Shown here: in pieces, positions 8,729-16,826 of the stretch | Layout: each line of letters opens with the position of its first letter | Position numbering within the stretch: position 1 is the first letter of the stretch | Translations under genes and position numbers: made by a program | Origin: Actinomycetota bacterium | GTDB taxonomy: Bacteria; Actinomycetota; Thermoleophilia; Miltoncostaeales; Miltoncostaeaceae | DNA: 64,000 nucleotides | NCBI GenBank assembly: GCA_963169235.1 | Contig: CAUJCX010000006.1 | Coordinates: 1 to 64,000 of the forward strand | Direction: 5' to 3' | The notes under the pieces: model-generated | Databases searched by the model: none | What the model was told of the DNA's origin: nothing | The model's input: the letters and a program-made list of their open reading frames with translations, nothing else

Positions 8729-8929
8729 TCAGATGGCGGGGGCGGGCAACGGGCCGTCGGGGTCGGGCAGCACGGGGTCGGGGCCCACGGGCCGCTCGGG
8801 CAGCGTCGGGTCGGGAACGCCGGGCTCGGGCCGCGGGTCGGGGTCGGGCGGCGACGGGATGGGCGGCGGCGCCGGGTTCACGTCGGGACCGGGGACGGGG
8901 ATCGGCTGCGGGGGGAGATCGGTGCCCAT
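8729..8929 (-). CDS. small proline/aspartate-rich protein, 66 aa
   Basis: ATG 8929 is preceded by AGGAGG with 5 bases between, one of the better ribosome sites in the window; this fixes the start well inside a longer open frame. The product is almost entirely Pro, Asp, Gly and Glu (PPQPIPVPGPDVNPAPPP, then PDPDPRPEPGVPDP), has no membrane segment or signal peptide, and must be disordered. It converges with the nuclease-helicase and is divergent from ppk2. No family is recognisable; low-complexity frames of this type can also be spurious in GC-rich DNA. Confidence 0.45.
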   Translation of the reverse strand: MGTDLPPQPIPVPGPDVNPAPPPIPSPPDPDPRPEPGVPDPTLPERPVGPDPVLPDPDGPLPAPAI

Positions 8930-9010
8930 GGCGGCCTCCTCAGGATGGGCGCAGGACGCCGGACGGGCGCCTCGCGGGGGGATACCCTCGACCCGCGGGG
9001 CGGGTGGGGG

Positions 9011-9016
9011 TAGTGT
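9011..9016 (+). promoter_or_regulatory. TAGTGT -10 box, leaderless layout for ppk2
   Basis: TAGTGT ends 7 bases before ATG 9024. Confidence 0.5.
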
Positions 9017-9023
9017 GACGCCT

Positions 9024-9848
9024 ATGGGGACGAAGACAGAGGACCATTCGTCCAAACACCACAAACTCGCCCGTGACGTCTACGAGGCCGAGCTCGTCCG
9101 CCTGCAGGCCCAGTTGGTGGAGCTGCAGGAATGGGTCCGCGCCAACGGACAGCGCATCGTGGTGATCTTCGAGGGGCGCGACGCGGCCGGCAAGGGCGGC
9201 GCCATCAAGCGCATCGTCCAGTACCTCAGCCCGCGCGTCGCCCAGATCGTGGCGCTGCCGGCCCCCACCGAGCGCGAACGCACCCAGTGGTACTTCCAGC
9301 GCTACGTCGAGCACCTGCCGTCGGCGGGCCAGATCCGTCTGTTCGACCGCTCGTGGTACAACCGCGGCGGGGTCGAGCGCGTGATGGGCTACTGCACCAC
9401 CGAGGAGCACCGGCGGTTTCTGCAGCAGTGCCCCATCTTCGAGCGCATGCTGGTGCAGGACGGCATCATCCTGCGCAAGTACTGGTTCTCGGTCAGCGAC
9501 GCCGAGCAGCACAAGCGCTTCAAGTCGCGCCTCACCGACCCCATGCGGCGCTGGAAGCTGTCGACCACCGACCTCGAGTCGCTGACCCGGTGGGAGGAGT
9601 ACAGCCGGGCCAAGGACGAGATGTTCGTGCACACCGACATCCCCGAGGCCCGCTGGAACGTGGTGGAAAGCGACGACAAGAAGCGCGCCCGCATCAACAT
9701 GATGCACCACCTGCTGTCGTCGATCCCGTACCAGCACGTCGATCCGCCCGACCTGAAGCTGCCCAAGCGCCCGCCGTCCACCGGGTACAAGCGCACCGAC
9801 CGGGGCCTGCTTCTGGAGGTGCCCGACCACGCCGCGACGCTGACGTAG
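9024..9848 (+). CDS. ppk2: polyphosphate kinase 2
   Basis: Transfers phosphate between polyphosphate and nucleotides. The 274-residue product is a single-domain PPK2 of usual length. Walker A is FEGRDAAGKGGAIKRI (from residue 49) and the Walker B/lid region is LFDRSWYNRGGVERVMGYC (Asp108). It also has RKYWFSVSDAEQHKRF, DPMRRWKLS and the C-terminal HHLLSSIPY. The ATG is placed 7 bases after a -10 box. The gene stands alone, with no ppk1 or exopolyphosphatase in view. Nucleotide preference (ADP or GDP) cannot be read from the sequence. Confidence 0.93.
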   Translation: MGTKTEDHSSKHHKLARDVYEAELVRLQAQLVELQEWVRANGQRIVVIFEGRDAAGKGGAIKRIVQYLSPRVAQIVALPAPTERERTQWYFQRYVEHLPSAGQIRLFDRSWYNRGGVERVMGYCTTEEHRRFLQQCPIFERMLVQDGIILRKYWFSVSDAEQHKRFKSRLTDPMRRWKLSTTDLESLTRWEEYSRAKDEMFVHTDIPEARWNVVESDDKKRARINMMHHLLSSIPYQHVDPPDLKLPKRPPSTGYKRTDRGLLLEVPDHAATLT

Positions 9849-9864
9849 CCGTCGTACCCGGGCG

Positions 9865-10518
9865 TCAGCCGGGGACGATCTCGTCGAGCCACGCCGCGAC
9901 GGCCTCCCGCAGCGCGGGCATGGCCGACGCGCGCAGGGAGTGATCGCCCGCGACCTCCACCACGCGGCGCCCGGGCGCCGGGGGCGGCACGCCGAACGGA
10001 TCGCGTGCCCCCTGCACCACCAGCGCGGGCACGGCGACAGCCTCGAGCTCGGGCAGGCGGCTGGGCGCCGCGGTGCCGTCCCGGCGCGGACGCGGACGGG
10101 TGGGGAACGCCAGGCACAGCACACCGCACGCGCCCACGTCGGCGGCGGTGCGGCACGCCACCCGCGCGCCCGACGACCGCCCGCCCGCCACCAGCGGCAG
10201 GTGCTCCCAGGCTTCCTCGCGGCGCACGAACGCCACCATGTCGCGCCAGCACGCGTCCAGGTGCGGGGAGCGGTCGGGGACGCGGCGACCGGCCACGCGG
10301 TACGGCTGCTCGGTGAGCACCACGGCCAGGCCGCGCGCCGTGGCGACGTGGGCGACGGCCTGGAGGTCGGGAGCGCCTACGCCTCCCCCCGCTCCGTGAC
10401 CGAGCACCACGAGGCCGCGCGGCGCCGGGACGCCGTGCACGTGCACCCGCGCCGGGCCCCGCTCGGTGGGCACGTCGCGCACCACCGGCGCGCCGCTCCC
10501 CTCGTCCGCGTGCCCCAT
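9865..10518 (-). CDS. alpha/beta hydrolase, dienelactone-hydrolase/KANL3-like
   Basis: A 217-residue serine hydrolase. An oxyanion-region LVVLGHGAGGG follows the first strands. The nucleophile elbow is GGRSSGARVA, an acidic residue is in VVQGARDPFG, and the catalytic His is in VAGDHSL near the C terminus. This arrangement is typical of small hydrolases annotated as dienelactone-hydrolase-like or KANL3/TEX30-like. The substrate is unknown. It is the last gene of a three-gene minus-strand run (SDR, GNAT, hydrolase). An in-frame GTG at 10527 is an alternative start. Confidence 0.8.
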   Translation of the reverse strand: MGHADEGSGAPVVRDVPTERGPARVHVHGVPAPRGLVVLGHGAGGGVGAPDLQAVAHVATARGLAVVLTEQPYRVAGRRVPDRSPHLDACWRDMVAFVRREEAWEHLPLVAGGRSSGARVACRTAADVGACGVLCLAFPTRPRPRRDGTAAPSRLPELEAVAVPALVVQGARDPFGVPPPAPGRRVVEVAGDHSLRASAMPALREAVAAWLDEIVPG

Positions 10519-10537
10519 CGCCCGCACCGTCGTCCCG

Positions 10538-11083
10538 TCAGCCCAGCGCCGCGAACGGCGCCGCGTACCGGTACGTGCCCGCCATGCCGGGCCGCCAGGT
10601 GGCGAACGTACGGGCCTGGAAGTGCTCGCCCCACGCGGGGTCGGGCGCCGCGATGCCCACGCGGTGGGCCGCGTCGAACCCGAAGCGGCGGTAGTAGGCG
10701 ACGTCGCCCAGCAGCACGACGACGGGTTCGCCCAGCGCCTCGCACGCGCCGAGCGCCGCGTACATCAGCGCCGATCCCGCGCCGCGCCCCTGGTGGGCGG
10801 GCGTCACGCCGATGGGGCCGAGGCCCAGCACGCCCCGGCCGGCCAGGTCGCCCCGGGTGAGGCACACGTGCCCCACCACCTCGTCGCCGCCGTCCGTGCG
10901 GGCGACGGCCACCAGCGACAGCGCGGGCACCCAGCCCGCGTCGGCGCGCAGCGCGTCCACCAGGCCGGGCTCGGCCGGATCGGGTGCGTCGGCGGTGGCG
11001 AACGCCGCCCGGTGCACGGCCGCCACGGCGGCGGCGTCGGACGGCTGCTCGCGCCGCACGATGATCGGCACGCCCGCGCTCAC
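10538..11083 (-). CDS. GNAT family N-acetyltransferase (YhbS-like)
   Basis: A 181-residue single GNAT domain. It starts VSAGVPIIVRREQPSDAAAV and has the acetyl-CoA binding loop in GLGPIGVTPAHQGRGAGSAL. It continues VVVLLGDVAYYRRFGFDAA, a tail typical of YhbS-type acetyltransferases. GTG 11083 overlaps the TGA of the upstream SDR gene as GTGA, which decides this start over a longer frame. The substrate is unknown. Coupling to the SDR and the downstream hydrolase suggests one transcription unit, but the three enzymes do not define a recognisable pathway. Confidence 0.85.
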   Translation of the reverse strand: MSAGVPIIVRREQPSDAAAVAAVHRAAFATADAPDPAEPGLVDALRADAGWVPALSLVAVARTDGGDEVVGHVCLTRGDLAGRGVLGLGPIGVTPAHQGRGAGSALMYAALGACEALGEPVVVLLGDVAYYRRFGFDAAHRVGIAAPDPAWGEHFQARTFATWRPGMAGTYRYAAPFAALG

Positions 11084-12543
11084 CACGGCGACCTGGCGTA
11101 GTCCTTCAAGAAGCACCCGTACACGTCCTCGCCGGCCTCGCCCCGCACGATGGGGTCGTACACCCGGGCGGCGCCGTCCACGAGGTCGAGCGGTGCGTGG
11201 AAGCCCACGTCCGCCAGCCGCACCTTGGTGAAGTGCGGGCGCTCGTCGGTGATCCAGCCCGTGTCCACGGCCGACATGAGGATGCGGTCAGCGGTGAACA
11301 TCTCGCCCGCGCTGGTGCGCGTGAGCATGTTGAGCGCGGCCTTGGCCATGTTGGTGTGGGGATGCCCGGGGCCCTTGTAGCCGCGCCCGAACTGCCCCTC
11401 CATCGCCGAAACGTTCACCACGTACGCGCGGCCCGACCGCGAGGCCGCCGCCGCGGCGGCCAGCGCGGGCCGCAGGCGGCTGATGAGGATGAACGGCGCG
11501 GTCGCGTTGCAGAGCTGGACCTCCAACAGTTCCCGCGGATCGACCTCGTCGACCACCTGCGACCACGAGTTGTGGTGCGCGAGGTCCGGCACCAGCCCGC
11601 CGGCGTCCACCGCGGTGCCGGCGGCGATGCGCTCGGGCGTCGCCGAGCGCGCGGTGAGCGCCATCGCCACCACCGACTCGGGCGTCGGGGTCCAGGGCGC
11701 CGGCGCCCGCGCGGGCGCGTCCAGGGCGTGGGGCGCCACGCCGGGCCCGAACACCAGGGTGCGCGGCATCGGCCCGGGCGGCAGCGGCACGGCCTCCGCC
11801 TGGGCCAGCAGGGCGTACGCGTCGGGCGAGCGCCGCACGGTCTGGGCCGCGTTGTTGATCAGCACGTCCAGCGGGCCGTCGGCGGCCACCGCGTCGGCCA
11901 GGTCGGTCACCTGCGCCGGGTTGCGCAGGTCGATGCCGACGATGCTGAGGCGATCGAACCACGCGTCGGAATCGTCCATCGCCCGGAAGCGCCGAACCGC
12001 GTCGCGCGGAAACCGCGTGGTGATGGTGAGGTGCGCGCCGTCGCGCAACAGGCGCAGCGCGATGTACATGCCGATCTTCGCCCGGCCGCCGGTGAGCAGC
12101 GCGCGGCGGCCGGTGAGGTCGGTGCGCGCGTCGCGGCGGGCGTGGTTGAACGCCGCGCATTCCTCGCACAGCTGGTGGTAGAACGCGTCGACCCGGGTGA
12201 ACGGCTGCTTGCAGATGTAGCAGTTGCGGGCGCGCAGCAGCGTGCCCGCCGACGCACCCCGCGCCCCCGAGGTCAGCGCGATGCCGGCGGTCTCGTCGTC
12301 GATGCGCCCCGGGGCCGCCGTGGCCGTGCGGGCGTCCACCGCCTGGTCGTGCTCCAGCACGCGGTCGCGGGCCTCGCGACGACGCCGCAGGCGGGCCGTC
12401 TTGAAGAGCTTCGCGCACGCCCGCTGCACGGCCAGCGAGTCGGCGTGGTCGGCCGGCAGCGCCTCGGCGGCCGCGATCACCTCGAGGCACCGGCGCAGAT
12501 CGTCGGGGTCGATACCGGAGGACGTGTCGGCGGGTGCGCTCAC
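11080..12543 (-). CDS. SDR-type oxidoreductase with N-terminal zinc-finger extension
   Basis: A 487-residue protein. An Arg-rich helical N-terminal region (1-100) precedes a four-cysteine finger (CYIC at 108-111 and CEEC at 126-129). An NAD(P)-binding Rossmann domain follows, starting RRALLTGGRAKIGMYIALRL, with LDVLINNAAQTVRR at the usual SDR position. The active-site region reads VNVSAMEGQFGRGYKG, then HPHTNMAKAALNML. The normal YxxxK is replaced by TxxxK after a short insertion, so catalysis may be altered or lost. A roughly 80-residue insertion lies after the NNAA motif. GTG 12543 lies 6 bases after a TAGGCT box, so the mRNA is probably leaderless. Confidence 0.85.
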   Translation of the reverse strand: MSAPADTSSGIDPDDLRRCLEVIAAAEALPADHADSLAVQRACAKLFKTARLRRRREARDRVLEHDQAVDARTATAAPGRIDDETAGIALTSGARGASAGTLLRARNCYICKQPFTRVDAFYHQLCEECAAFNHARRDARTDLTGRRALLTGGRAKIGMYIALRLLRDGAHLTITTRFPRDAVRRFRAMDDSDAWFDRLSIVGIDLRNPAQVTDLADAVAADGPLDVLINNAAQTVRRSPDAYALLAQAEAVPLPPGPMPRTLVFGPGVAPHALDAPARAPAPWTPTPESVVAMALTARSATPERIAAGTAVDAGGLVPDLAHHNSWSQVVDEVDPRELLEVQLCNATAPFILISRLRPALAAAAAASRSGRAYVVNVSAMEGQFGRGYKGPGHPHTNMAKAALNMLTRTSAGEMFTADRILMSAVDTGWITDERPHFTKVRLADVGFHAPLDLVDGAARVYDPIVRGEAGEDVYGCFLKDYARSPW

Positions 12544-12549
12544 CGGGGC

Positions 12550-12555
12550 AGCCTA
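12550..12555 (-). promoter_or_regulatory. TAGGCT -10 box, leaderless layout for the SDR unit
   Basis: On the minus strand TAGGCT ends 6 bases before GTG 12543. Confidence 0.5.
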
Positions 12556-12662
12556 GTGCGACGTGCGCCGCCCACGCCGCGGAGACACCCGCGGCGGGGG
12601 AAGGGACGGACGGCCCCCGCGGAACCGTCCGAAAGGGTGGTGTACCCGAAAGGCCGCACACC

Positions 12663-12668
12663 TATCCT
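12663..12668 (+). promoter_or_regulatory. TATCCT -10 box, leaderless layout for the Vps62-like gene
   Basis: TATCCT ends 7 bases before ATG 12676. With the box at 12550-12555 it makes a divergent pair in a 132-bp spacer. Confidence 0.5.
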
Positions 12669-12675
12669 GGCGCTC

Positions 12676-14643
12676 ATGACTTTACGGTTCGCTCATCTTC
12701 CGCTGGTGACACGACGCGACGCATCCCACCACGGGGCGTGGCCGCAGACCGCGTGCGCCCTCCTCGTCGCCGTCGTCGTCGCCCTGTGGCTGGGAGCGGA
12801 TTCCGCCCGCGCGGCCGCGACGGCCGACGAGACGACGTTGGCGAAGCGGTTCTCGCCGGTGCTGGTGGTGCCGTCGCCCGACGAGCGGCGGGGCGGCTGC
12901 GACCGGTCGGGAGACCTGCCCGTGGCGGTCGACAACCTGCTCGGCAGCCCCGACGTCGCGCTGCGCGGACCGTGGACCGGCTCGGTGGTGAAGGTGGCCC
13001 CGACGGTGGAGGACATCGACCGCGGCCTGCCGTACTACGCGCTCGACATGCCGGGTGACCCGCTGTCGCCGGGCTGCACGTACGCGGAGTTCTCCAAGCG
13101 CATCGTCGACCGTGAGGGCTCGACGATCTACGCGCACATCGTCACCGACACGGCACACCGCAAGGTGGCGCTGCAGTACTGGTTCTTCTACGTCTTCAAC
13201 GACTGGCGCAACCGGCACGAAGGCGACTGGGAGATGATCCAGCTCACGTTCGACGCGCCGAGCGTCGCGGAGGCGCTGGACCAGTCGCCCGAGTACGTGT
13301 CGTTCTCGCAGCACGAGGGCAACGAGACCCGGGACTGGGACGACTACGGCGTCGACGTGCAGGACGACACCCACATCGTGGTGTACCCCAGCCCCGGCTC
13401 GCACGCGAACTACTTCACATCGGGCGTGTACGTCGGGCGCGGCGGTGCCGAAGGCCTCGGCTGCGACGACACCAGCATGAACAGCACCGACATCCGTCCC
13501 GCCGTGAGCGTGCTGGGCGCCGACCAGCGGTGGCTCGGGTTCGAGGGACGGTGGGGCGAGCTGCGGCCGAACCCGTTCAACGGGCCCACCGGGCCGAACA
13601 TGAAGAAGCAGTGGACCCAGCCGGTCGACTGGGCCAAGGGCAAGGCCCACTCGAGCTCCCAGATCTCGGGCAGCGGCAGCACCACCAGCATGGCCACCGG
13701 CTTCTTCTGCAACGCCATCAAGGGCAGCGCGGACGTCGCGACGCAGGCGCTGCGCGACCCGCAGCTGGCCATCCTGGTGGGGATGGCGCTGGTGGCGGGC
13801 CTGTTGGCCGCCATCACCCGCACCACGTGGACGCCGTCCCAGCCGCTGCGGGTGGTGCGCCGCCGCAGCGTCGGCCAGATCGTCGTGGCGTCGATGCGCA
13901 TGTACGGCCGGTCGCCACGGATATTCATGGGGCTCGGGTTGCTGGTGCTGGCGGCGTCCGCCGTCGGCGCGGCGTTGCAGTGGATCGGGACGCTGCCGGT
14001 CGGGTCGTCGATCCTGGTGCTTCTGGTGACCGTCGGCTACCTCATCGGATTGTTGATGCCGTTCGCCGGGTTCGCGCTGGTCGCGGGCTCCGTCGCGCGC
14101 GCGGTGATGCGCCACGACGCGGACGAGCCCCGCTCGCTGCGCGCCGCGCTGCCGCGCCCGCTGTCGCAGTGGTGGAAGCTCGCGATCGTCGGGCTGCCCG
14201 TCGTGATCGTGCAGGTGCTGTTCAACATCTCGCCGTTCATGATCCCCATCGGGCTGGCCGTGATGACGCTGACGGCGCTGGCGCCGGTGGTGATGGTGCT
14301 CGAGGGCCGGTCGGTGATGGGATCGCTGCGGCGCAGCGCGCGGCTGGCGCTGGTGAACCCCGGCCACGCCGCGTTGATGGCGATCATCGCCGTCGGCATC
14401 GGCCTGCTCAGCGGGCCCACGGTGGGCGTGCTGACGGTGGTGGCCACGGGCCTGCCGTTCTGGCTGCTGAACCTGATCGCCGGCGTCGTGTACGTGATCG
14501 CGCTGAGCCTGGCCGGCGTGATGCTGACGTACCTCTACGCTGACCTCGTGACCCGGGCGACCGACGAGGACGACCTCCTGTCGGACGCGGTGCTCCCCGC
14601 GCAGGCGCGGATCCCCGCAGCGGAGGGCACCCCCGCGGTCTGA
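12676..14643 (+). CDS. secreted Vps62-like domain fused to multi-pass membrane domain
   Basis: A 655-residue envelope protein. After a basic N terminus there is a signal-like hydrophobic segment (about 22-45, ending ADSARAAATA). The next ~320 residues resemble the Vps62 family: KVALQYWFFYVFNDWRN, RHEGDWEMIQL (His181), VSFSQHEGNE, VVYPSPGSHANYF. One helix near 363-385 leads to a C-terminal part (about 400-640) with five to six membrane segments. That part is like the membrane domain found with glycerophosphodiester phosphodiesterases (VGQIVVASMRMY, LRRSARLALVNPG). The fusion suggests an exported domain tethered to a membrane module. Function unknown. Single gene with its own promoter. Confidence 0.75.
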   Translation: MTLRFAHLPLVTRRDASHHGAWPQTACALLVAVVVALWLGADSARAAATADETTLAKRFSPVLVVPSPDERRGGCDRSGDLPVAVDNLLGSPDVALRGPWTGSVVKVAPTVEDIDRGLPYYALDMPGDPLSPGCTYAEFSKRIVDREGSTIYAHIVTDTAHRKVALQYWFFYVFNDWRNRHEGDWEMIQLTFDAPSVAEALDQSPEYVSFSQHEGNETRDWDDYGVDVQDDTHIVVYPSPGSHANYFTSGVYVGRGGAEGLGCDDTSMNSTDIRPAVSVLGADQRWLGFEGRWGELRPNPFNGPTGPNMKKQWTQPVDWAKGKAHSSSQISGSGSTTSMATGFFCNAIKGSADVATQALRDPQLAILVGMALVAGLLAAITRTTWTPSQPLRVVRRRSVGQIVVASMRMYGRSPRIFMGLGLLVLAASAVGAALQWIGTLPVGSSILVLLVTVGYLIGLLMPFAGFALVAGSVARAVMRHDADEPRSLRAALPRPLSQWWKLAIVGLPVVIVQVLFNISPFMIPIGLAVMTLTALAPVVMVLEGRSVMGSLRRSARLALVNPGHAALMAIIAVGIGLLSGPTVGVLTVVATGLPFWLLNLIAGVVYVIALSLAGVMLTYLYADLVTRATDEDDLLSDAVLPAQARIPAAEGTPAV

Positions 14644-14675
14644 GGCGGACGGGGCACCGCCCGCGCGGTGCCCCG

Positions 14676-14681
14676 TACACT
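14676..14681 (+). promoter_or_regulatory. TACACT -10 box, leaderless layout for the FMN reductase
   Basis: TACACT ends 7 bases before ATG 14689. Confidence 0.5.
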
Positions 14682-14688
14682 CGTCTGC

Positions 14689-15267
14689 ATGCCTGATTCC
14701 CTCACCATCGGCGTCATCCTCGGAAGCACCCGCCCCGGCCGCAACGGCGAGGCGGTGGCCAACTGGGTGATGGAGATCGCCGCCGGCCGTGACGACGGCG
14801 ACCGCGTGCGGTTCGAGCTGGTCGACCTGGCCGAGTTCAACCTGCCGCTGCTGTGCGAGCCCACGGTGCCCGGTGCCGCCAACCGCCAGTACGAGCGCCC
14901 CGAGACGCGGGCGTGGAGCGCGCGCATCGACGCGCTCGACGGCTTCGTGTTCGTGACGCCCGAGTACAACCACGGCGTACCGGCGGCGTTGAAGAACGCG
15001 TTCGACGTGATCTACCCGGAGTGGGGCGACAAGGCCGTGGGTTTCGTGGCGTACGGGGCCGACGGCGGCGTGCGGGCGGTGGAGCAGTGGCGGTGCATCA
15101 GCGCCAACGCGCACCTGTACGACGTGCGCGCGCAGGTGGCGCTGTCGCTGTTCCAGGACTGGGGCGAGAACGGCTTCGCGCCCATCGAGCGCCGGGCCAA
15201 CGAGGCCATGGGCGTGCTGGACGCCGTGGTGAAGCTGTCCGGGTTGCTGAAGCCGCAGCGCGGCTGA
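14689..15267 (+). CDS. NADPH-dependent FMN reductase
   Basis: A 192-residue flavodoxin-fold oxidoreductase of the NADPH-dependent FMN reductase family. The phosphate-binding loop is IGVILGSTRPGRNGEAVANW at the N terminus. The family motif VFVTPEYNHGVPAALKNAFD follows in the middle, then VGFVAYGADGG. It reduces flavins or quinones using NADPH; the physiological acceptor is not readable. ATG 14689 fits the -10 box 7 bases upstream, excluding a longer frame from 14668. It converges on the SRPBCC gene through a strong hairpin. Confidence 0.9.
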   Translation: MPDSLTIGVILGSTRPGRNGEAVANWVMEIAAGRDDGDRVRFELVDLAEFNLPLLCEPTVPGAANRQYERPETRAWSARIDALDGFVFVTPEYNHGVPAALKNAFDVIYPEWGDKAVGFVAYGADGGVRAVEQWRCISANAHLYDVRAQVALSLFQDWGENGFAPIERRANEAMGVLDAVVKLSGLLKPQRG

Positions 15268-15272
15268 CCCAC

Positions 15273-15308
15273 CCGTCGGTGTGCGGCGCCAACGGGCGCC
15301 GCCGACGG
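15273..15308. terminator. convergent hairpin between FMN reductase and SRPBCC genes
   Basis: An inner 8-bp stem (15283-15290 with 15295-15302, loop AACG) is stacked on an outer 6-bp stem (15273-15278 with 15303-15308). It fills the 41-base convergent spacer and has no T-run, like other hairpins here. Confidence 0.6.
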
Positions 15309-15749
15309 TCAGCCCGTCGCCAGCCGGCCGATCGCGGCGATGGCCCGGTCGGCCTGCGCGGGCAGCTCGCGCGCGATCAAGGGCGACAGCAGGCGCCCCC
15401 TGAGCCCCTTGGTGTGCACGTCGAGCGTCTGGGTCAGGTGGGTGGTGGCATCGTCGGGCCCGGGGACGAGGTCGAACGTCGCGTGAAGGTCGAACAGGTC
15501 GTCGTGGAACGTCTCCACCAGACGGCGGTCGGTCACCAGCTCGGTCACCACGCCGTCCAGGTCGCCGTCGTGGCCGCCCTGCGAGTAGTGGGCCCGGATG
15601 CGGGAGCCCACTGCCAGGGGGCCGTCCGTCACGACCTGGGCCCGCGTGCACAGGGGCAGCCATTCGGGCATGCGCGCCGCGTCGGTGACGAGGGCGAACA
15701 CCGCGGACGGCGGTGCGGCGATGTCGGCGGTGCGGGTGGCGTCGGGCAC
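15309..15749 (-). CDS. SRPBCC-fold polyketide cyclase/START-like protein
   Basis: A 146-residue START-type domain. It begins PDATRTADIAAPPSAVFALV, the typical first strand and helix of coenzyme Q-binding/polyketide cyclase-like proteins. DAARMPEWLPLCTRA and an HDGDLDGVVTEL-type strand pattern follow. These bind hydrophobic ligands; the ligand here is unknown. GTG 15749 has GAGGAG 6 bases upstream and so is chosen over the longer open frame. It follows an aldo/keto reductase by 17 bases and is probably co-transcribed with it. Confidence 0.75.
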   Translation of the reverse strand: MPDATRTADIAAPPSAVFALVTDAARMPEWLPLCTRAQVVTDGPLAVGSRIRAHYSQGGHDGDLDGVVTELVTDRRLVETFHDDLFDLHATFDLVPGPDDATTHLTQTLDVHTKGLRGRLLSPLIARELPAQADRAIAAIGRLATG

Positions 15750-15766
15750 GGGGACTCCTCGACTGC

Positions 15767-16753
15767 TCAGGCGGGGCGCGCCGGCGGGGCCATGAACTCC
15801 GGCCCGACGGGATCGGTGACCGTGCGCGCGAGGATGGCGTCGATGTCGGCCTTGGCGGCGTCGTCCAGCCGCCAGCCCATGGTGTCGGCGATCGGGTCGA
15901 GCTGCTCGCGGCGGCGCGCGCCCCAGAGGGCCACCGTGGGCCCCTGGTCGAGCACCCACCGCACGGCCAGCGCCAGCACGGTGGTGTCGAAGCGCTCGCG
16001 CGCCAACTCGGCCAGGGCGTCCACGGCGGCCAGGTACTGGGCGTACCGCGGTTGCTGGAACTTGGGGTCGTACCGGCGCAGGTCGTCGCCGTCGAACGTG
16101 GTGCCGGCCGTCATGCGTCCCGACAGCAGGCCGCGGCACAGGGCGCCGTAGGCCAGCACCACCACTCCGTGCCGCGCGGCGTACGGCAGCACGTCGCCCT
16201 CGATGCCGCGCTCGAACAGGTTGTACGGCGGCTGCACGGTGGCAAGGGGCGCCACGTCCCGCAGCGCGTCCATCTCGGCGGGGGCGTAGTTGCTGACCCC
16301 GATCGCGAGGATCTTGCCCTCGCGGCGCAGGTCGTCGAGCACCCGGCCGGTGTCGTCGAACGGCACCCGCGGGTCGGGCCAGTGCACCTGGTAGAGGTCG
16401 ATGCGGTCGGTGCCCAGGCGGCGCAGCGAGTCGTCCACCTCGCGCCGGATGCGTTGTGGCGACGAGTTGCGGAACGGCCGCTGGTCGTCGCCCCAGTCGA
16501 GGCCGCACTTGGTGGCCAGCACCACGTCGTCGCGGATGGGCGCGATGGCCCGGCCGACGACCTCCTCGGAGCGCCCGAACCCGTAGACGGGAGCGGTGTC
16601 GACCACGTTGACGCCCAGCTCGTGGGCGTGGCGGATGGTGGCGATGGACGCGTCGTCGTCGGTTCCGCCCCACATCCATCCACCCATCGCCCACGTGCCC
16701 AGGCACACGCGCGACGCGGGCGTCGGGATGCCGGGGATCTCGATGGTCTCCAT
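15767..16753 (-). CDS. aldo/keto reductase
   Basis: A 328-residue NADPH-dependent aldo/keto reductase. It begins METIEIPGIPTPASRVCLGT and has DTAPVYGFGRSEEVVGRAI containing the catalytic Asp and Tyr, then VVLATKCGLDW with the catalytic Lys. LYQVHWPDP carries the His, and IGVSNYAPAEMD the cofactor-adjacent Ser/Asn. These cover the complete AKR tetrad. The start is ATG 16753, supported by GAGGAG upstream; the longer frame has no such site. A TAGGCT box lies further upstream. Likely a two-gene unit with the SRPBCC gene; substrate unknown. Confidence 0.9.
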   Translation of the reverse strand: METIEIPGIPTPASRVCLGTWAMGGWMWGGTDDDASIATIRHAHELGVNVVDTAPVYGFGRSEEVVGRAIAPIRDDVVLATKCGLDWGDDQRPFRNSSPQRIRREVDDSLRRLGTDRIDLYQVHWPDPRVPFDDTGRVLDDLRREGKILAIGVSNYAPAEMDALRDVAPLATVQPPYNLFERGIEGDVLPYAARHGVVVLAYGALCRGLLSGRMTAGTTFDGDDLRRYDPKFQQPRYAQYLAAVDALAELARERFDTTVLALAVRWVLDQGPTVALWGARRREQLDPIADTMGWRLDDAAKADIDAILARTVTDPVGPEFMAPPARPA

Positions 16754-16826
16754 GAACGGGCTCCTCGCAGGAACGGGCGGCCGTCGCAAGCCTAGGCGCC
16801 GGGAGGGCGCCGCGCACACCCCCCCG

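Noticed and set aside
11197-12675. Plus-strand open frame continuous with the Vps62-like gene
   Set aside because: It is antisense to the SDR gene and rich in Arg/Gly/His. The signal peptide and -10 box place the real start at 12676.
12682-15663. A 993-codon minus-strand open frame
   Set aside because: Antisense to the Vps62-like and FMN reductase genes, with low-complexity His/Arg/Gln-rich translation and no domain; the sense genes have clear families.
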